Positions 33,413 to 42,558 of a stretch of 64,000 bases of DNA are shown here, piece by piece. The stretch's first letter is position 1. Each line of letters begins with the position of its first letter. Location of the stretch: assembly GCA_045616225.1 (NCBI GenBank), contig JAZLGI010000042.1, positions 5,422-69,421 on the forward strand, given 5' to 3'. Both the position numbers and the translations under genes were made by a program. The notes beneath the pieces were generated by a model. It was not told the origin of the DNA and made no database searches. It was given only the letters and a program-made list of their open reading frames with translations. The DNA is from JAZLGI01 sp045616225. GTDB taxonomy: Bacteria; Spirochaetota; Spirochaetia; Sphaerochaetales; Sphaerochaetaceae.

Positions 33413-34072
33413 ATGGAAGATATTCTCATAGTAAAACTGGCAGAAGGGTTAAGACAGATAGATTCATCTCTTTTAGATGATAAAAAATTGGAAAAAATGC
33501 TCACCTATTATGATTGTCTCATGCGTTTTAATCCAACTTTGAAACTGGTTGGAGCAACCGGAGAAGAGTTAATAGTAAAGCATTTTCTTGATAGCCTTGC
33601 ACCTGTTCCTGTTATAAAGCAATTTATTTCCCAAGAACAAGTTAAAGCTGCAGACCTTGGAAGCGGTAACGGTCTTCCGGGACTTTTGCTTTCAATAGCT
33701 TTCAATGACTGGGATTTTTCGCTTGTTGACAAAATGGGAAGAAGAATTTCATTTCTTTTGGGTGCTGTTGCCACTTGCAATCTTGCTCCACGTGTAAAGG
33801 TTGTTGAAAAAGACTTATCAAAGTTGGAAGAAAAGTACAATGCTTTAGTGTTCAGAGCTTTCAGACCTTTTGAGGATATTGCAAAGGACCTTGTAAGAAT
33901 TACCCAAAAGGGAAGTTACGTTTTTGCATACAAGAGTTCTGAAGAAAACATTGCACAGGAAACAGAAACTCTGGAAAAGCTTGTACCGGGGTGTTTTGAT
34001 GTTTCTGTTCTGTCCTACGAGGTTCCTTTTCTGGAGGCAAAGAGAAACCTTATGGTACTCAAAAGACTGTAA
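33413..34072 (+). CDS. rsmG: 16S rRNA (guanine-527-N7)-methyltransferase RsmG (GidB)
   Basis: A 219-residue Rossmann methyltransferase with the SAM-binding loop AADLGSGNGLPGLLLSIAF and the typical LVDKMGRRISFLLGAV strand-helix. It methylates G527 of 16S rRNA. It begins 1 nt after mnmG, the classic gidAB arrangement, and precedes ftsK by 21 nt. Confidence 0.92.
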   Translation: MEDILIVKLAEGLRQIDSSLLDDKKLEKMLTYYDCLMRFNPTLKLVGATGEELIVKHFLDSLAPVPVIKQFISQEQVKAADLGSGNGLPGLLLSIAFNDWDFSLVDKMGRRISFLLGAVATCNLAPRVKVVEKDLSKLEEKYNALVFRAFRPFEDIAKDLVRITQKGSYVFAYKSSEENIAQETETLEKLVPGCFDVSVLSYEVPFLEAKRNLMVLKRL

Positions 34073-34093
34073 TTATGTTATTATTTCCATACA

Positions 34094-36616
34094 ATGGGTA
34101 TAAAGCGGAATAAAACACAGATTATTATTACTTCTGTTATTTCTTTTCTCATGCTGGTAATCTGTCTTCAGCCGTTTCTTCATCTTAAAGAAGGAACTTT
34201 TCTGTGGGCATCTCTTTCCGGTTTGTTTGGCTTTTTCTCTCAATATGTAGGTTATTTTTCAACTGATTTACAGCAGTTTTCCCTTGTGCCGGTTACTCTT
34301 TTTTTCATAACCCTTTTGGTAGATTCTGTTCTTGCCAATTCGGTTTTTATTATTTGTCTTCATTCGGTCTCTTTTGTGAGTCTTCTCATTTTCATGAGGA
34401 TGATTCAGGGGAGTTTTTTTAATCTGTCGCCTTGGTTTTTTAGTTTTTCTCTTGTTGCTTTTGGGATTTCCCTTATGCTCATTGCCTTTGAGAAGGTTCG
34501 TTGCTATCTCAAGGACAGGGATGATTTTGCACAGAGAGAGAGTTTTCTGGATAAGTCTGCTTTTGCAAGGGAGTCAAAGAAGTTAAGAAAATCCAAGAAG
34601 TCAGGGGATGCAGAGTTGCTTTCTGATGACTTTACAGATGAAGACCAAGAGCGCAGAAGAATTATGAGTATTTCTGTCCAGAAGGCAAGAGAACTCATTA
34701 CAAGTACTGTTATTCCTGATTTTGCAGCATTTCCTATGGTTCCTATTCATGATGATTCTGCAACTTTAGGAGGCTCTGTTGATACAAGTATTTTCTCTGC
34801 AATTAAGTTGGAAAATGAGATTCTCAGCAAGAATAAAGCCAGTAGACCAAAGGTAGAGTTTTCTCCTGAAGTAGCGTCTATCTTTGAGACAAAAAATCTG
34901 GATAGAAAAGCAGAGGAAGAAAAAGAGGCTAAGGAAGTTTTCAGGAAACAAAGTTTTGCTCCTACAACTCAGCTGGATGAACAGTTTCAAAGTTATGCTT
35001 CTCCTGTGGACTATGGACAAAAGGAAACAATTGTAGATGTGGGAACTCCTGAGAACGAGGATGAATACGAGAAAATTCTTGAGGAAACTTCCTCCTCAGA
35101 AGATGATATAGACTATGTGAGTGGTGTTGCAGGTCTTTCCAGCGGAGCAGAAGGCAGAAAGAGTTATCTTATAAATGCAGACAAATACAGATACCGCTTT
35201 CCTTCTTCAAGTCTCTTGAAGCATTATCCGGTTTCTGCCCGTTCCTATGCAGATATGGAACATGATCCGGACGGTATTACCATTGTTGATACTCTTAGGC
35301 AGTTTAGAATAGAGACTCAGCTTATGGCTGTACAGCACGGACCTACCTTTACTCTTTATGAGTTACAGCTTGCACCTGGAATAAGGGTAAACAGTGTCCA
35401 GAACTTTGCAGATAATATTGCAATGAACCTTGCAGTAAGCGGAGTAAGAATTCTTGCTCCTATTCCAGGAAAAATAGCAATTGGAATTGAGGTTCCAAAC
35501 AAGAACCGTGACACAATAGGTTTTGATGTCATGTATCAGAGTCTTACAGCAAAACAACTCAAAATTCCTTTTGTTTTGGGCAAAACAATTACAGGAGATT
35601 CTATTGTAATTGACCTTGCAGGAACTCCTCACCTTCTTGTTGCAGGTACTACAGGCAGTGGAAAATCTGTTTGCGTAAACTCTCTCATTTGTTCTGTTCT
35701 TTATTCAAAGACTCCTCAAGAAGTGAGAATGATTCTTGTAGACCCTAAAATGGTTGAACTATCGCTTTACAACGGAATTCCTCATTTGCTTACACCTGTT
35801 ATAACACAGCCAAAGCGTGCAATTAAGGCAATGGAATTTGTAATTGGAGAAATGGAACGCAGAATGCAGATTTTCAAGAGCTGCGGAGCCAAGAAGATAG
35901 AAGATTACAACAAAAAGATAGAAGAAAAGTCAATTCTTGCCGTTAAATTGCCTTACATCATGGTCATTATAGATGAATTTGCAGACCTTATGATGGTTGT
36001 AGGAAAAGAACTAGAAGCTTACATCCAAAGAATAACACAGGTGGCAAGATTTACCGGAATTCATCTTGTTCTTGCAACACAGAGACCTTCTGTAGATGTT
36101 ATTACCGGTATCATCAAGAGTAACATTCCTTCCAGAATTGCATTTGCAGTATCAGATGCAACAAACAGTAAAATCATTATAGACAGAGGTGGCGCAGAAA
36201 AGCTTCTGGGGCGTGGAGATATGCTGTATCTTGGAAGCACTTCTCCTGAACCAATGAGGATACAGGGTGCATACATAGACCCTGAAATAGAAGACATTGT
36301 TGCAGCGGTAAAGAGAAACGGAGAACCGGACTATATAGATGAATCCTACTTTGAAGATGATGAAGATGATGATTCTGCAGAAGATGTTTCAGATTCTTCT
36401 TCAGGTGGAGAAGATATGTTTACAAAGGCCTGGAAAATTGTTTCTGACAGAGGAGAGGCTTCTGCTTCCTATCTTCAAAGAAAGCTTAACATAGGCTACA
36501 ACAGGGCAGCTACGTTAATAGAGAAACTGGAAGATGCCGGTTATATTGGCCCTGCACGTGGAAGTAAGCCACGTGAAATCATGAGAAAATATATCCCTCA
36601 GGAATTTGACGATTGA
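34094..36616 (+). CDS. ftsK: DNA translocase FtsK/SpoIIIE
   Basis: An 840-residue protein with about four N-terminal membrane segments (to about residue 135), an acidic low-complexity linker (about 150-350), the motor domain with Walker A GTTGSGKSV starting near residue 518 and Walker B IIDEFADLMM, and a C-terminal winged-helix gamma domain (about 770-835: ASYLQRKLNIGYNRAATLIEKLE). It pumps chromosomal DNA through the closing septum and activates dimer resolution. The ATG has no Shine-Dalgarno and a TATTAT box lies 10 nt upstream. Confidence 0.94.
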   Translation: MGIKRNKTQIIITSVISFLMLVICLQPFLHLKEGTFLWASLSGLFGFFSQYVGYFSTDLQQFSLVPVTLFFITLLVDSVLANSVFIICLHSVSFVSLLIFMRMIQGSFFNLSPWFFSFSLVAFGISLMLIAFEKVRCYLKDRDDFAQRESFLDKSAFARESKKLRKSKKSGDAELLSDDFTDEDQERRRIMSISVQKARELITSTVIPDFAAFPMVPIHDDSATLGGSVDTSIFSAIKLENEILSKNKASRPKVEFSPEVASIFETKNLDRKAEEEKEAKEVFRKQSFAPTTQLDEQFQSYASPVDYGQKETIVDVGTPENEDEYEKILEETSSSEDDIDYVSGVAGLSSGAEGRKSYLINADKYRYRFPSSSLLKHYPVSARSYADMEHDPDGITIVDTLRQFRIETQLMAVQHGPTFTLYELQLAPGIRVNSVQNFADNIAMNLAVSGVRILAPIPGKIAIGIEVPNKNRDTIGFDVMYQSLTAKQLKIPFVLGKTITGDSIVIDLAGTPHLLVAGTTGSGKSVCVNSLICSVLYSKTPQEVRMILVDPKMVELSLYNGIPHLLTPVITQPKRAIKAMEFVIGEMERRMQIFKSCGAKKIEDYNKKIEEKSILAVKLPYIMVIIDEFADLMMVVGKELEAYIQRITQVARFTGIHLVLATQRPSVDVITGIIKSNIPSRIAFAVSDATNSKIIIDRGGAEKLLGRGDMLYLGSTSPEPMRIQGAYIDPEIEDIVAAVKRNGEPDYIDESYFEDDEDDDSAEDVSDSSSGGEDMFTKAWKIVSDRGEASASYLQRKLNIGYNRAATLIEKLEDAGYIGPARGSKPREIMRKYIPQEFDD

Positions 36617-36617
36617 T

Positions 36618-38777
36618 ATGAGATTTGAAGATTTTAATTTGCATAAAGATGTCCTTTTCGGTGTAAAGGCAGCAGGGTTTAAAGAATGTATGACAGTTCA
36701 GGAAAAAGTACTGTCACAGACCTTGTCGGGACGGGATGTAATGGTTCAGTCAAAGACAGGAAGCGGAAAGACTGCTGCTTTTGTTTTGACTTTTCTTGAA
36801 GAATATCTGAGAAGAAAAGAGCAGGGACTTGATTCTAAATGTCTTATTGTTGCTCCTACAAGGGAACTTGCTCAGCAGATTGCCGGTGATGCAAAGATTC
36901 TTTCTTCAGGAATCAAGGGCTTCAGAATAGGCTGTTTTTACGGTGGAGTGGGGTATGAATCTCAGCATAAGAAACTTGCTGCTGGTTGTGAGCTTTGCAT
37001 TGGAACTCCGGGAAGATTAATAGAGTTTCTGAAAAACAAACGCCTTGACGGAAAACAGATTACCAGTTTTGTCATAGACGAGGCAGACAGACTCTTTGAT
37101 ATGGGTTTTTATCCCGATATAAAGCAAATGTTCAAGCTTCTCAATGACAGAACAGAACGTCAGACAATGCTTTTTTCTGCAACTCTTGAAATGCGTGTCA
37201 GAGAACTTGCATGGGAATTTATGAATGAACCTGCAGAGATAGACCTTGAACCGGATTCTGTTACTGTAGATGAAATTACACAGGAACTTTATCACGTTGC
37301 CAAAAGTGACAAATTCTATTTATTCCTTCAGCTGCTTGCTGTTTCAAAACCTCAGAGTGCCATTGTTTTTACCAACAGTCGTTTCATGGCAAATGAAGTT
37401 GCAGTAAGGTTAAAATTAAACGGTTATTCTGCAGACCATTTGAGCGGAGATATGACTCAGGTAATGAGAGATAAGGCCTTGACAAATCTGAAGACAGGTA
37501 AAACTACCATTCTTGTTGCCACAGATGTCGCAGCAAGAGGTCTTCAGATAGATGACTTACCTCTGGTTGTAAACTACGACATTCCGGAAGATTATGAAAA
37601 CTATGTACATAGAATTGGCCGTACAGCAAGAGCAGGGAAAAGCGGAAGGGCAATTACACTTGCAGATGAAGAGTTTGTCTATGGTCTTGAAGCCATAGAA
37701 AACTTCATTAAAATGAAAATTCCTGTAATCTGGCCAAATAATCTTCCTGAAATAGAAGACCTGAGCCTTGGAAAAAGTTGGAAGTCTTTCCAAGAGAAAC
37801 CTGTCCGGAAAAAACCTGTTCAGAAAAAGTCTGTTCAAAGAAATGTCCCTGATGTTTCTGTGAAACCAAAAAAGCCACTTTCTGAGATGTCAGAAGAAGA
37901 GAGACTGGAGTATTATAAGAAAAAATATGGGTTTGTTCCAAAGGATGAACCAAAATCTGAGCAAAGAGTTGCGTCAGATAAGGAGCAAAAGCCTGTGAAA
38001 AAACCGCTGGGAGTTAAGGCCATACCACTAAGGGTTTTGTTCTTGGGAAGTATATGCATTGTCCTTTATGGAATTACTCTCATTCCAATTGTTTTCTTTC
38101 GGCTTTTGCATTTAAAAAGGCTGTCTGATGGGCTGGCTTTTGGCGTTTCAAAATTTTGTTCGGCATTAGCTTTATTCTTAAGCGGTGCAGATGTAAAGGT
38201 CTTTGGAGATACGCAAACAGTAAAGGATCTTGTCAAAAATAAGATTCCTGTTTGTTTTATTTTAAATCATACAAGTTTTCTTGATGTTCCTGTTTTATAC
38301 ACGACTCTGGGTATTAACGCCGGTTTTATTGCCAAAAATGAGTACAAGTATTTTCCTGTTTTAAATCTCATGATTATTCTCATGAACTCTATCTTCCTTA
38401 AGAGAGATGATATAAACCACAGTAAGAGAGCTATCAGAAAGGGTGTCAAAAATATTCAAAACGGTATTCCAATGGCAATTTTCCCTGAGGGAACCAGAAG
38501 TAAAACCGGTGAGATTGCAAGATTTAAACGCGGAAGTTTCAGGCTTGCAACAGAAAGCGGTGCCGTTATTATTCCTATTGCTCTGAAGAACCTCAGAAAG
38601 TGTTGTGAAGACAGGGAAAGAACTTTCCAGAAAAAGCAAGTCTGCTATATGTTTGTGGGAACTCCTGTTCAGGCTCCGGATTCAAGCCAAAGAGAAGAAG
38701 TAGAGAAAGTTGCCCAAAATGTAGAAAATCAGATAAGAGATTATTACAGAAATCTGGGAACAAAGTATCATGCATAG
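36618..38777 (+). CDS. Fusion protein: DEAD-box RNA helicase plus PlsC-type acyltransferase
   Basis: A single uninterrupted 719-residue frame (start at ATG 36618, one base after the ftsK stop; an upstream in-frame TTG is less likely). Residues about 1-345 are a full DEAD-box helicase: SKTGSGKTAAF, PTRELAQQ, VIDEADRLF, SAT, and HRIGRTARAGKSG. A basic Lys/Pro linker (about 370-465) follows, then a hydrophobic segment (about 470-500) and a 1-acylglycerol-3-phosphate acyltransferase domain with NHTSFLD (550-556) and FPEGTRSK (622-629), which has the HX4D active site. The two activities, RNA unwinding and phosphatidic acid synthesis, are not normally joined. The 3' end overlaps the nuclease gene by 8 nt. 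Confidence 0.88.
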   Translation: MRFEDFNLHKDVLFGVKAAGFKECMTVQEKVLSQTLSGRDVMVQSKTGSGKTAAFVLTFLEEYLRRKEQGLDSKCLIVAPTRELAQQIAGDAKILSSGIKGFRIGCFYGGVGYESQHKKLAAGCELCIGTPGRLIEFLKNKRLDGKQITSFVIDEADRLFDMGFYPDIKQMFKLLNDRTERQTMLFSATLEMRVRELAWEFMNEPAEIDLEPDSVTVDEITQELYHVAKSDKFYLFLQLLAVSKPQSAIVFTNSRFMANEVAVRLKLNGYSADHLSGDMTQVMRDKALTNLKTGKTTILVATDVAARGLQIDDLPLVVNYDIPEDYENYVHRIGRTARAGKSGRAITLADEEFVYGLEAIENFIKMKIPVIWPNNLPEIEDLSLGKSWKSFQEKPVRKKPVQKKSVQRNVPDVSVKPKKPLSEMSEEERLEYYKKKYGFVPKDEPKSEQRVASDKEQKPVKKPLGVKAIPLRVLFLGSICIVLYGITLIPIVFFRLLHLKRLSDGLAFGVSKFCSALALFLSGADVKVFGDTQTVKDLVKNKIPVCFILNHTSFLDVPVLYTTLGINAGFIAKNEYKYFPVLNLMIILMNSIFLKRDDINHSKRAIRKGVKNIQNGIPMAIFPEGTRSKTGEIARFKRGSFRLATESGAVIIPIALKNLRKCCEDRERTFQKKQVCYMFVGTPVQAPDSSQREEVEKVAQNVENQIRDYYRNLGTKYHA

Positions 38778-39714
38778 TTCAAAGTCTCATTCTTCTCGCA
38801 AAAAATCACGCAAGGCTTCTCGCAAAAACGGTTTTGCAAAGTTCCTTCTTTTTGTTATTGTTGTTGCCATAATTGCTTATATCTACGTAAATTATGTTTC
38901 TGTTGTTCCTCAAGAGCCTCAATCTTTGGAACCTCAGTCTGTCTTGCCTTATCTTGAAGAGCTGGTCATCCCAAAAGGTTATGACGGAGAGGTGATAAGG
39001 CATGAAGGCTATACTCTCTGTTACAGCGAAGAGCATGAACAGCCTTACTGGGTGGCTTATGTTCTTACTCCCCAGGAATCTGTCATTTCTGTTGTAGACA
39101 GGCAGGACAACTTCAGGGAAGACCCGCTTGTTTCCACCGGCAGTGCTACTTTAAAGGACTATAAGGGTTCCGGTTATGACAGGGGTCATCTTGCTCCTTT
39201 TGCAGATTTGTCCTGGTCTGAGCAGTCAGGATCTGACTCTTTTTACCTTTCCAATATGAGTCCTCAAAGCGGTTCTCTTAACCGTGGAAGATGGCAAGAA
39301 CTGGAAAGTGTTGTCAGAACTTTTTCCCTAGAAGGTCCAATTTGTGTTGTAACAGGCCCTGTACTCACGGACGGTCCTTATAAAACAATTGGGCAAAGCA
39401 AGGTTTCTGTTCCAAATTTTTACTACAAGGTTATTCTTGATTATTGTCAACCAAACTACAAAGCCATTGCTTTTGTTCTTCCAAATGAGAAATGCCCTGA
39501 CAAACTTGAAACATATGCCGTAACAGTAGATGAAGTAGAATCTCTCACCGGTCTTGATTTCTTTTATCTTCTTGATGACAGTGTTGAAGATGCCCTTGAA
39601 GGCACACTTGATGTCAGCCAATGGGATTTCTCAACTTACAGCCCAAAGCTTGCCGGCAATTACGGCATAGATGTAACTTCTGCCAAATTGGAAGACTCCC
39701 TCAATTATTACTGA
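38770..39714 (+). CDS. DNA/RNA non-specific endonuclease, membrane-anchored or secreted
   Basis: A 314-residue beta-beta-alpha metal nuclease (NucA/NUC1 type). A Ser/Arg/Lys-rich cytosolic start is followed by one transmembrane or uncleaved signal segment (about 23-45), then the nuclease domain with YDRGHLAPFAD (His140 catalytic) and NMSPQSGSLNRGRWQELE supplying the metal-binding Asn and the general pattern. It probably acts outside the cytoplasm on extracellular or periplasmic nucleic acid. No inhibitor gene is adjacent. It overlaps the end of the helicase-PlsC gene by 8 nt. Confidence 0.88.
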   Translation: MHSSKSHSSRKKSRKASRKNGFAKFLLFVIVVAIIAYIYVNYVSVVPQEPQSLEPQSVLPYLEELVIPKGYDGEVIRHEGYTLCYSEEHEQPYWVAYVLTPQESVISVVDRQDNFREDPLVSTGSATLKDYKGSGYDRGHLAPFADLSWSEQSGSDSFYLSNMSPQSGSLNRGRWQELESVVRTFSLEGPICVVTGPVLTDGPYKTIGQSKVSVPNFYYKVILDYCQPNYKAIAFVLPNEKCPDKLETYAVTVDEVESLTGLDFFYLLDDSVEDALEGTLDVSQWDFSTYSPKLAGNYGIDVTSAKLEDSLNYY

Positions 39715-39725
39715 TTCCCAACCAC

Positions 39726-40100
39726 TTGCTTTTACCCACTGTCATGACCATTGTGCCTACCTCTAGCCCACAGTCATTGCCATTTTGCAGACCTAATTTG
39801 AAGTTTTGAAAAAAAAGTCTGCAAAAAAGCAGTGTTTTTTAACAGTTTTGACAAAAAAGTCTGCAAGTACCACCGTCATGCCCTTGCCCTGCCTGTTTTC
39901 TTGCTTTTACCCACAGTCATGACCACTGTGCCTGCCTTTAGCTCACTGTCATTGCCATTTTGCAGACCTAATTTGAAGTTTTGAAAAAAAAGTCTGCAAA
40001 AAAGCAGTGTTTTTTAACAGTTTTGACAAAAAGGTCTGCAAGTACCACCGTCATACCCTTGCCCTGTCTGTTGCCTCACCTTTACCCACTGTCATTGCGC
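39726..40100. repeat. 175-bp tandem repeat (a little over two copies) carrying two R2 elements
   Basis: A unit of exactly 175 bp repeats: TTTACCCAC occurs at 39731, 39906 and 40081, and GACCTAATTTG at 39790 and 39965. Each full unit contains an R2 element (39783-39866 and 39958-40041) plus a C/T-rich part (CCACCGTCATGCCCTTGCCC). The R2 core AAAAAAAAGTCTGC, AAAAAA, GCAGTGTTTTTT can fold into a hairpin flanked by A- and T-runs. This 455-bp gap between the nuclease and MATE genes holds nothing else I can recognise. Confidence 0.88.
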
Positions 40101-40169
40101 GTTGCCATGCCTTTACAGGCCTTGCCCTTGTTGACTTATATTTTTATTTCTGTTAACCCTTTTGTCGTT

Positions 40170-41516
40170 ATGGAAAATACAGCAGAAAATAAAATGGGCA
40201 CAATGCCTGTGGGAAAACTTCTGATAACAATGTCAGTACCTACAATGTTCTCAATGCTTATTCAAGCTCTCTATAATATTGTAGACAGCATTTTTGTATC
40301 GAGGGTAAGTGAAGCAGCACTTACTGCCGTATCATTGGCATTTCCAATGCAAAACCTCATGATGTCATTTGCAATTGGTACTTCTATTGGAATTTGTTCA
40401 GTTGTATCAAGAAGACTTGGTGAGAAAAAAGAAAAAGAAGCATTTAACGCTGCATCTACAGGTTATATACTCATGCTTTGCTGCTATGCCCTGTTTATGG
40501 TGGCAGGCCTGACAATTTCAAAAGCATTTTTCAGAATCTATACAACAGATGCAGAACTCGTGGAAATGGGTGGAGTTTATCTTACAATCTGTATGGGTGC
40601 ATCTATTGGAATCTTTATGAGTGTCTACTGTGAGAAGGTGCTTCAGGCAACAGGAGATACAATACATCCAATGTTTATTCAGATTGCAGGAGCCGTATTT
40701 AACGTAATATTTGACCCAATTTTCATCTTCGGTTATTTTGGATTACCTGCAATGGGCGTTGCCGGTGCGGCTCTGGCCACGGTTCTTGGACAGGTTCTCT
40801 CAATGATTCTGGGTTTAAGTTTTGTAAAGAAAAACCAATATGTTCCTGTGAAATTTTTCAAATTTGAGTTTGACCGTTCAAGTGCAAAAGACATTCTTAA
40901 AGTTGGCATTCCCTCTATCGTAATGCAGGGAATAGGCACACTCATGACATCACTTATGAATGCCATTCTCATTGTTTATGATGTACTTGCAACAACTGCA
41001 TTTGGAGTCTATTTCAAACTCCAGAGCTTTGTATTTCTACCTGTGTTTGGCCTTAACGCCGGATTATTGCCAATTCTGGGATACAACTACGGAGCACAAA
41101 ACAAAAAACGTCTTATGCGTGCCTTAAAACTTGGAATTGTAATTGCATTTACAATTATGACCCTTGGAATGATGATTTTTAACATCATACCGGAGACACT
41201 TTTTGGACTTTTCAATGCTTCTGAAAACCTTCTTGCAATTGGCTGCGTGGCACTTAGAAGAATTAGCTTTTCATTTCCGCTTGCAGCAATTTGCATAATG
41301 CTTGGCTCTGTCTTTCAGGCAACCGGAGACGGATACCTTTCTATGATTACATCAATTGTAAGACAAATAGTATTCCTTATTCCTGCAGCATTTATCTTTG
41401 GAAAACTCTTTGGACTTGATGCCGTATGGTTCTCATTTATTTTTGCAGAAGTATTTGCAACTTCTCTTAACGCCATATTCTTTGTCAAAGAGAATAAAAC
41501 AAAACTGAATTTTTAA
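40170..41516 (+). CDS. MATE family efflux transporter
   Basis: A 448-residue transporter with about twelve membrane segments and typical MATE openings (KMGTMPVGKLLITMSVPTMF; then ILKVGIPSIVMQGIGT for the second half). The frame is open back to 39981, but that extension is translation of the R2 repeat, so I start at ATG 40170 (40194 is an alternative). No Shine-Dalgarno precedes either. Related in type to the MATE genes at 9562 and 18253 but not a recent copy. Substrate unknown. Confidence 0.88.
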   Translation: MENTAENKMGTMPVGKLLITMSVPTMFSMLIQALYNIVDSIFVSRVSEAALTAVSLAFPMQNLMMSFAIGTSIGICSVVSRRLGEKKEKEAFNAASTGYILMLCCYALFMVAGLTISKAFFRIYTTDAELVEMGGVYLTICMGASIGIFMSVYCEKVLQATGDTIHPMFIQIAGAVFNVIFDPIFIFGYFGLPAMGVAGAALATVLGQVLSMILGLSFVKKNQYVPVKFFKFEFDRSSAKDILKVGIPSIVMQGIGTLMTSLMNAILIVYDVLATTAFGVYFKLQSFVFLPVFGLNAGLLPILGYNYGAQNKKRLMRALKLGIVIAFTIMTLGMMIFNIIPETLFGLFNASENLLAIGCVALRRISFSFPLAAICIMLGSVFQATGDGYLSMITSIVRQIVFLIPAAFIFGKLFGLDAVWFSFIFAEVFATSLNAIFFVKENKTKLNF

Positions 41517-41568
41517 GTGTCCTAAAGGAATAAAGTTTTCTCAAAAAGAAAAGCCACGTAAAAGAAAA

Positions 41569-41638
41569 GCGGCATACGGGAGTCGGACCCGCCTAACAAG
41601 CTTGGGAAGCTCATGCACTACCGATGTGCTAATGCCGC
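41569..41638 (-). tRNA. tRNA-Gly (anticodon CCC)
   Basis: Seventy bases fold completely: acceptor GCGGCAT / ATGCCGC (7 bp), D stem GCAC/GTGC, anticodon stem TGAGC/GCTTG with loop TTCCCAA (anticodon CCC), 4-nt variable loop, T stem GCGGG/CCCGT with loop TCCGACT. The CCA end is not encoded. Confidence 0.95.
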
Positions 41639-41662
41639 AAATAACCACTAAGATAGCTACTA

Positions 41663-42511
41663 TTAGATATTATCTCTAAAACTGCCGGTGCGTCTACACA
41701 CTATTGCGCAAGCGGAAAGACAAAGAACAAGTTTTATGAGAGAAATAAAACTAATTGCAGAAGACTGTGTGAACAGAGCATTGGAAGTAAGAACACTGTC
41801 AGGGTACGTGAATAACCATGAAACAACAAGATTATTTGCAATGTGAACACCAATAGAAAATTCAATCCCACCTGTTGCAAAAACAAAGGCCATTAAAGAA
41901 AAGCCCATTATGAAGTAGTAGATGCAGGAAATGACCATGCCCACCTTTATCTCCGGATTTGACAAATGACTTAGCATAAAGACAAAGGCCGAGACAAAAC
42001 AATAAACCAACTGCTTCTTTTTGTTTGCTTCGAGCTTGTCCGATAAAAAATGACCAACATAGGATCTGTAGATTAATTCCTCTGCAAAAGCTGCCAGAAC
42101 AACAAGGATAAGGTTGAGAAACCAGTTTAAAACAAAAGGCCCTGACAGAGAAAAATAAAAGTCAGAAGGATTAATTGCCATCTGAATAAAGGAAACATTT
42201 ACAGACAGAATAAACATTACAGAAAAGCCCACAAGCAGTTTCCTGAAATTAAAATAAAGATTGTCCGTAACAAAAAGACGCAAATCAAACTTAATGAAAT
42301 TTTTGATAACAAAGACCAGACAGAAAATGAGAATGCCATAGTAAAGAATGCTCCTTAACACAAGCATATTTGCACTATTGCCAAAAGAAGGAATCAAAAG
42401 GGTAATTACTAGATAAAGAGTGTAGGCAAAAGGAAGTCCAAAAACCCAACGGACGACTCTGCTCATTTCTTCTCTCTCATAATGAAAAATGTCTTTAATT
42501 TTTTTTGTCAT
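41663..42511 (-). CDS. CPBP-family intramembrane glutamic endopeptidase
   Basis: A 282-residue membrane protein (start at 42511 behind a GAGGA ribosome site; an in-frame upstream ATG overlaps the divergent gene and is rejected). It has about eight hydrophobic segments and the family motifs AEELIYRSYVG (EExxxR), FVFMLSHLSN (FxxxH) and GVHIANN (HxxxN). CPBP proteases (CAAX/bacteriocin-processing type) cleave within membranes; the substrate is unknown. It is divergent from addB with a 47-bp gap. Confidence 0.88.
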   Translation of the reverse strand: MTKKIKDIFHYEREEMSRVVRWVFGLPFAYTLYLVITLLIPSFGNSANMLVLRSILYYGILIFCLVFVIKNFIKFDLRLFVTDNLYFNFRKLLVGFSVMFILSVNVSFIQMAINPSDFYFSLSGPFVLNWFLNLILVVLAAFAEELIYRSYVGHFLSDKLEANKKKQLVYCFVSAFVFMLSHLSNPEIKVGMVISCIYYFIMGFSLMAFVFATGGIEFSIGVHIANNLVVSWLFTYPDSVLTSNALFTQSSAISFISLIKLVLCLSACAIVCRRTGSFRDNI

Positions 42512-42524
42512 ACAATCCTCTGTT

Positions 42525-42552
42525 TTGAAAGATAATGCAATTATGCTAAAAT
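42525..42552 (+). promoter_or_regulatory. Promoter of addB-addA with the start site at the ATG
   Basis: TTGAAA at 42525-42530, 16-nt spacer, TAAAAT at 42547-42552 with an extended TGC before it. The ATG at 42559 is 7 nt after the -10 and there is no Shine-Dalgarno, so a leaderless transcript is predicted. Confidence 0.6.
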
Positions 42553-42558
42553 GAAAAC

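Noticed and set aside
39726..40100. CRISPR or integron-like array
   Set aside because: It is a straight tandem duplication of 175 bp; no integrase, att site pattern or spacers.
39981..40169. N-terminal extension of the MATE gene
   Set aside because: The residues come from R2 and C/T-rich repeat; MATE homology starts only after 40170.
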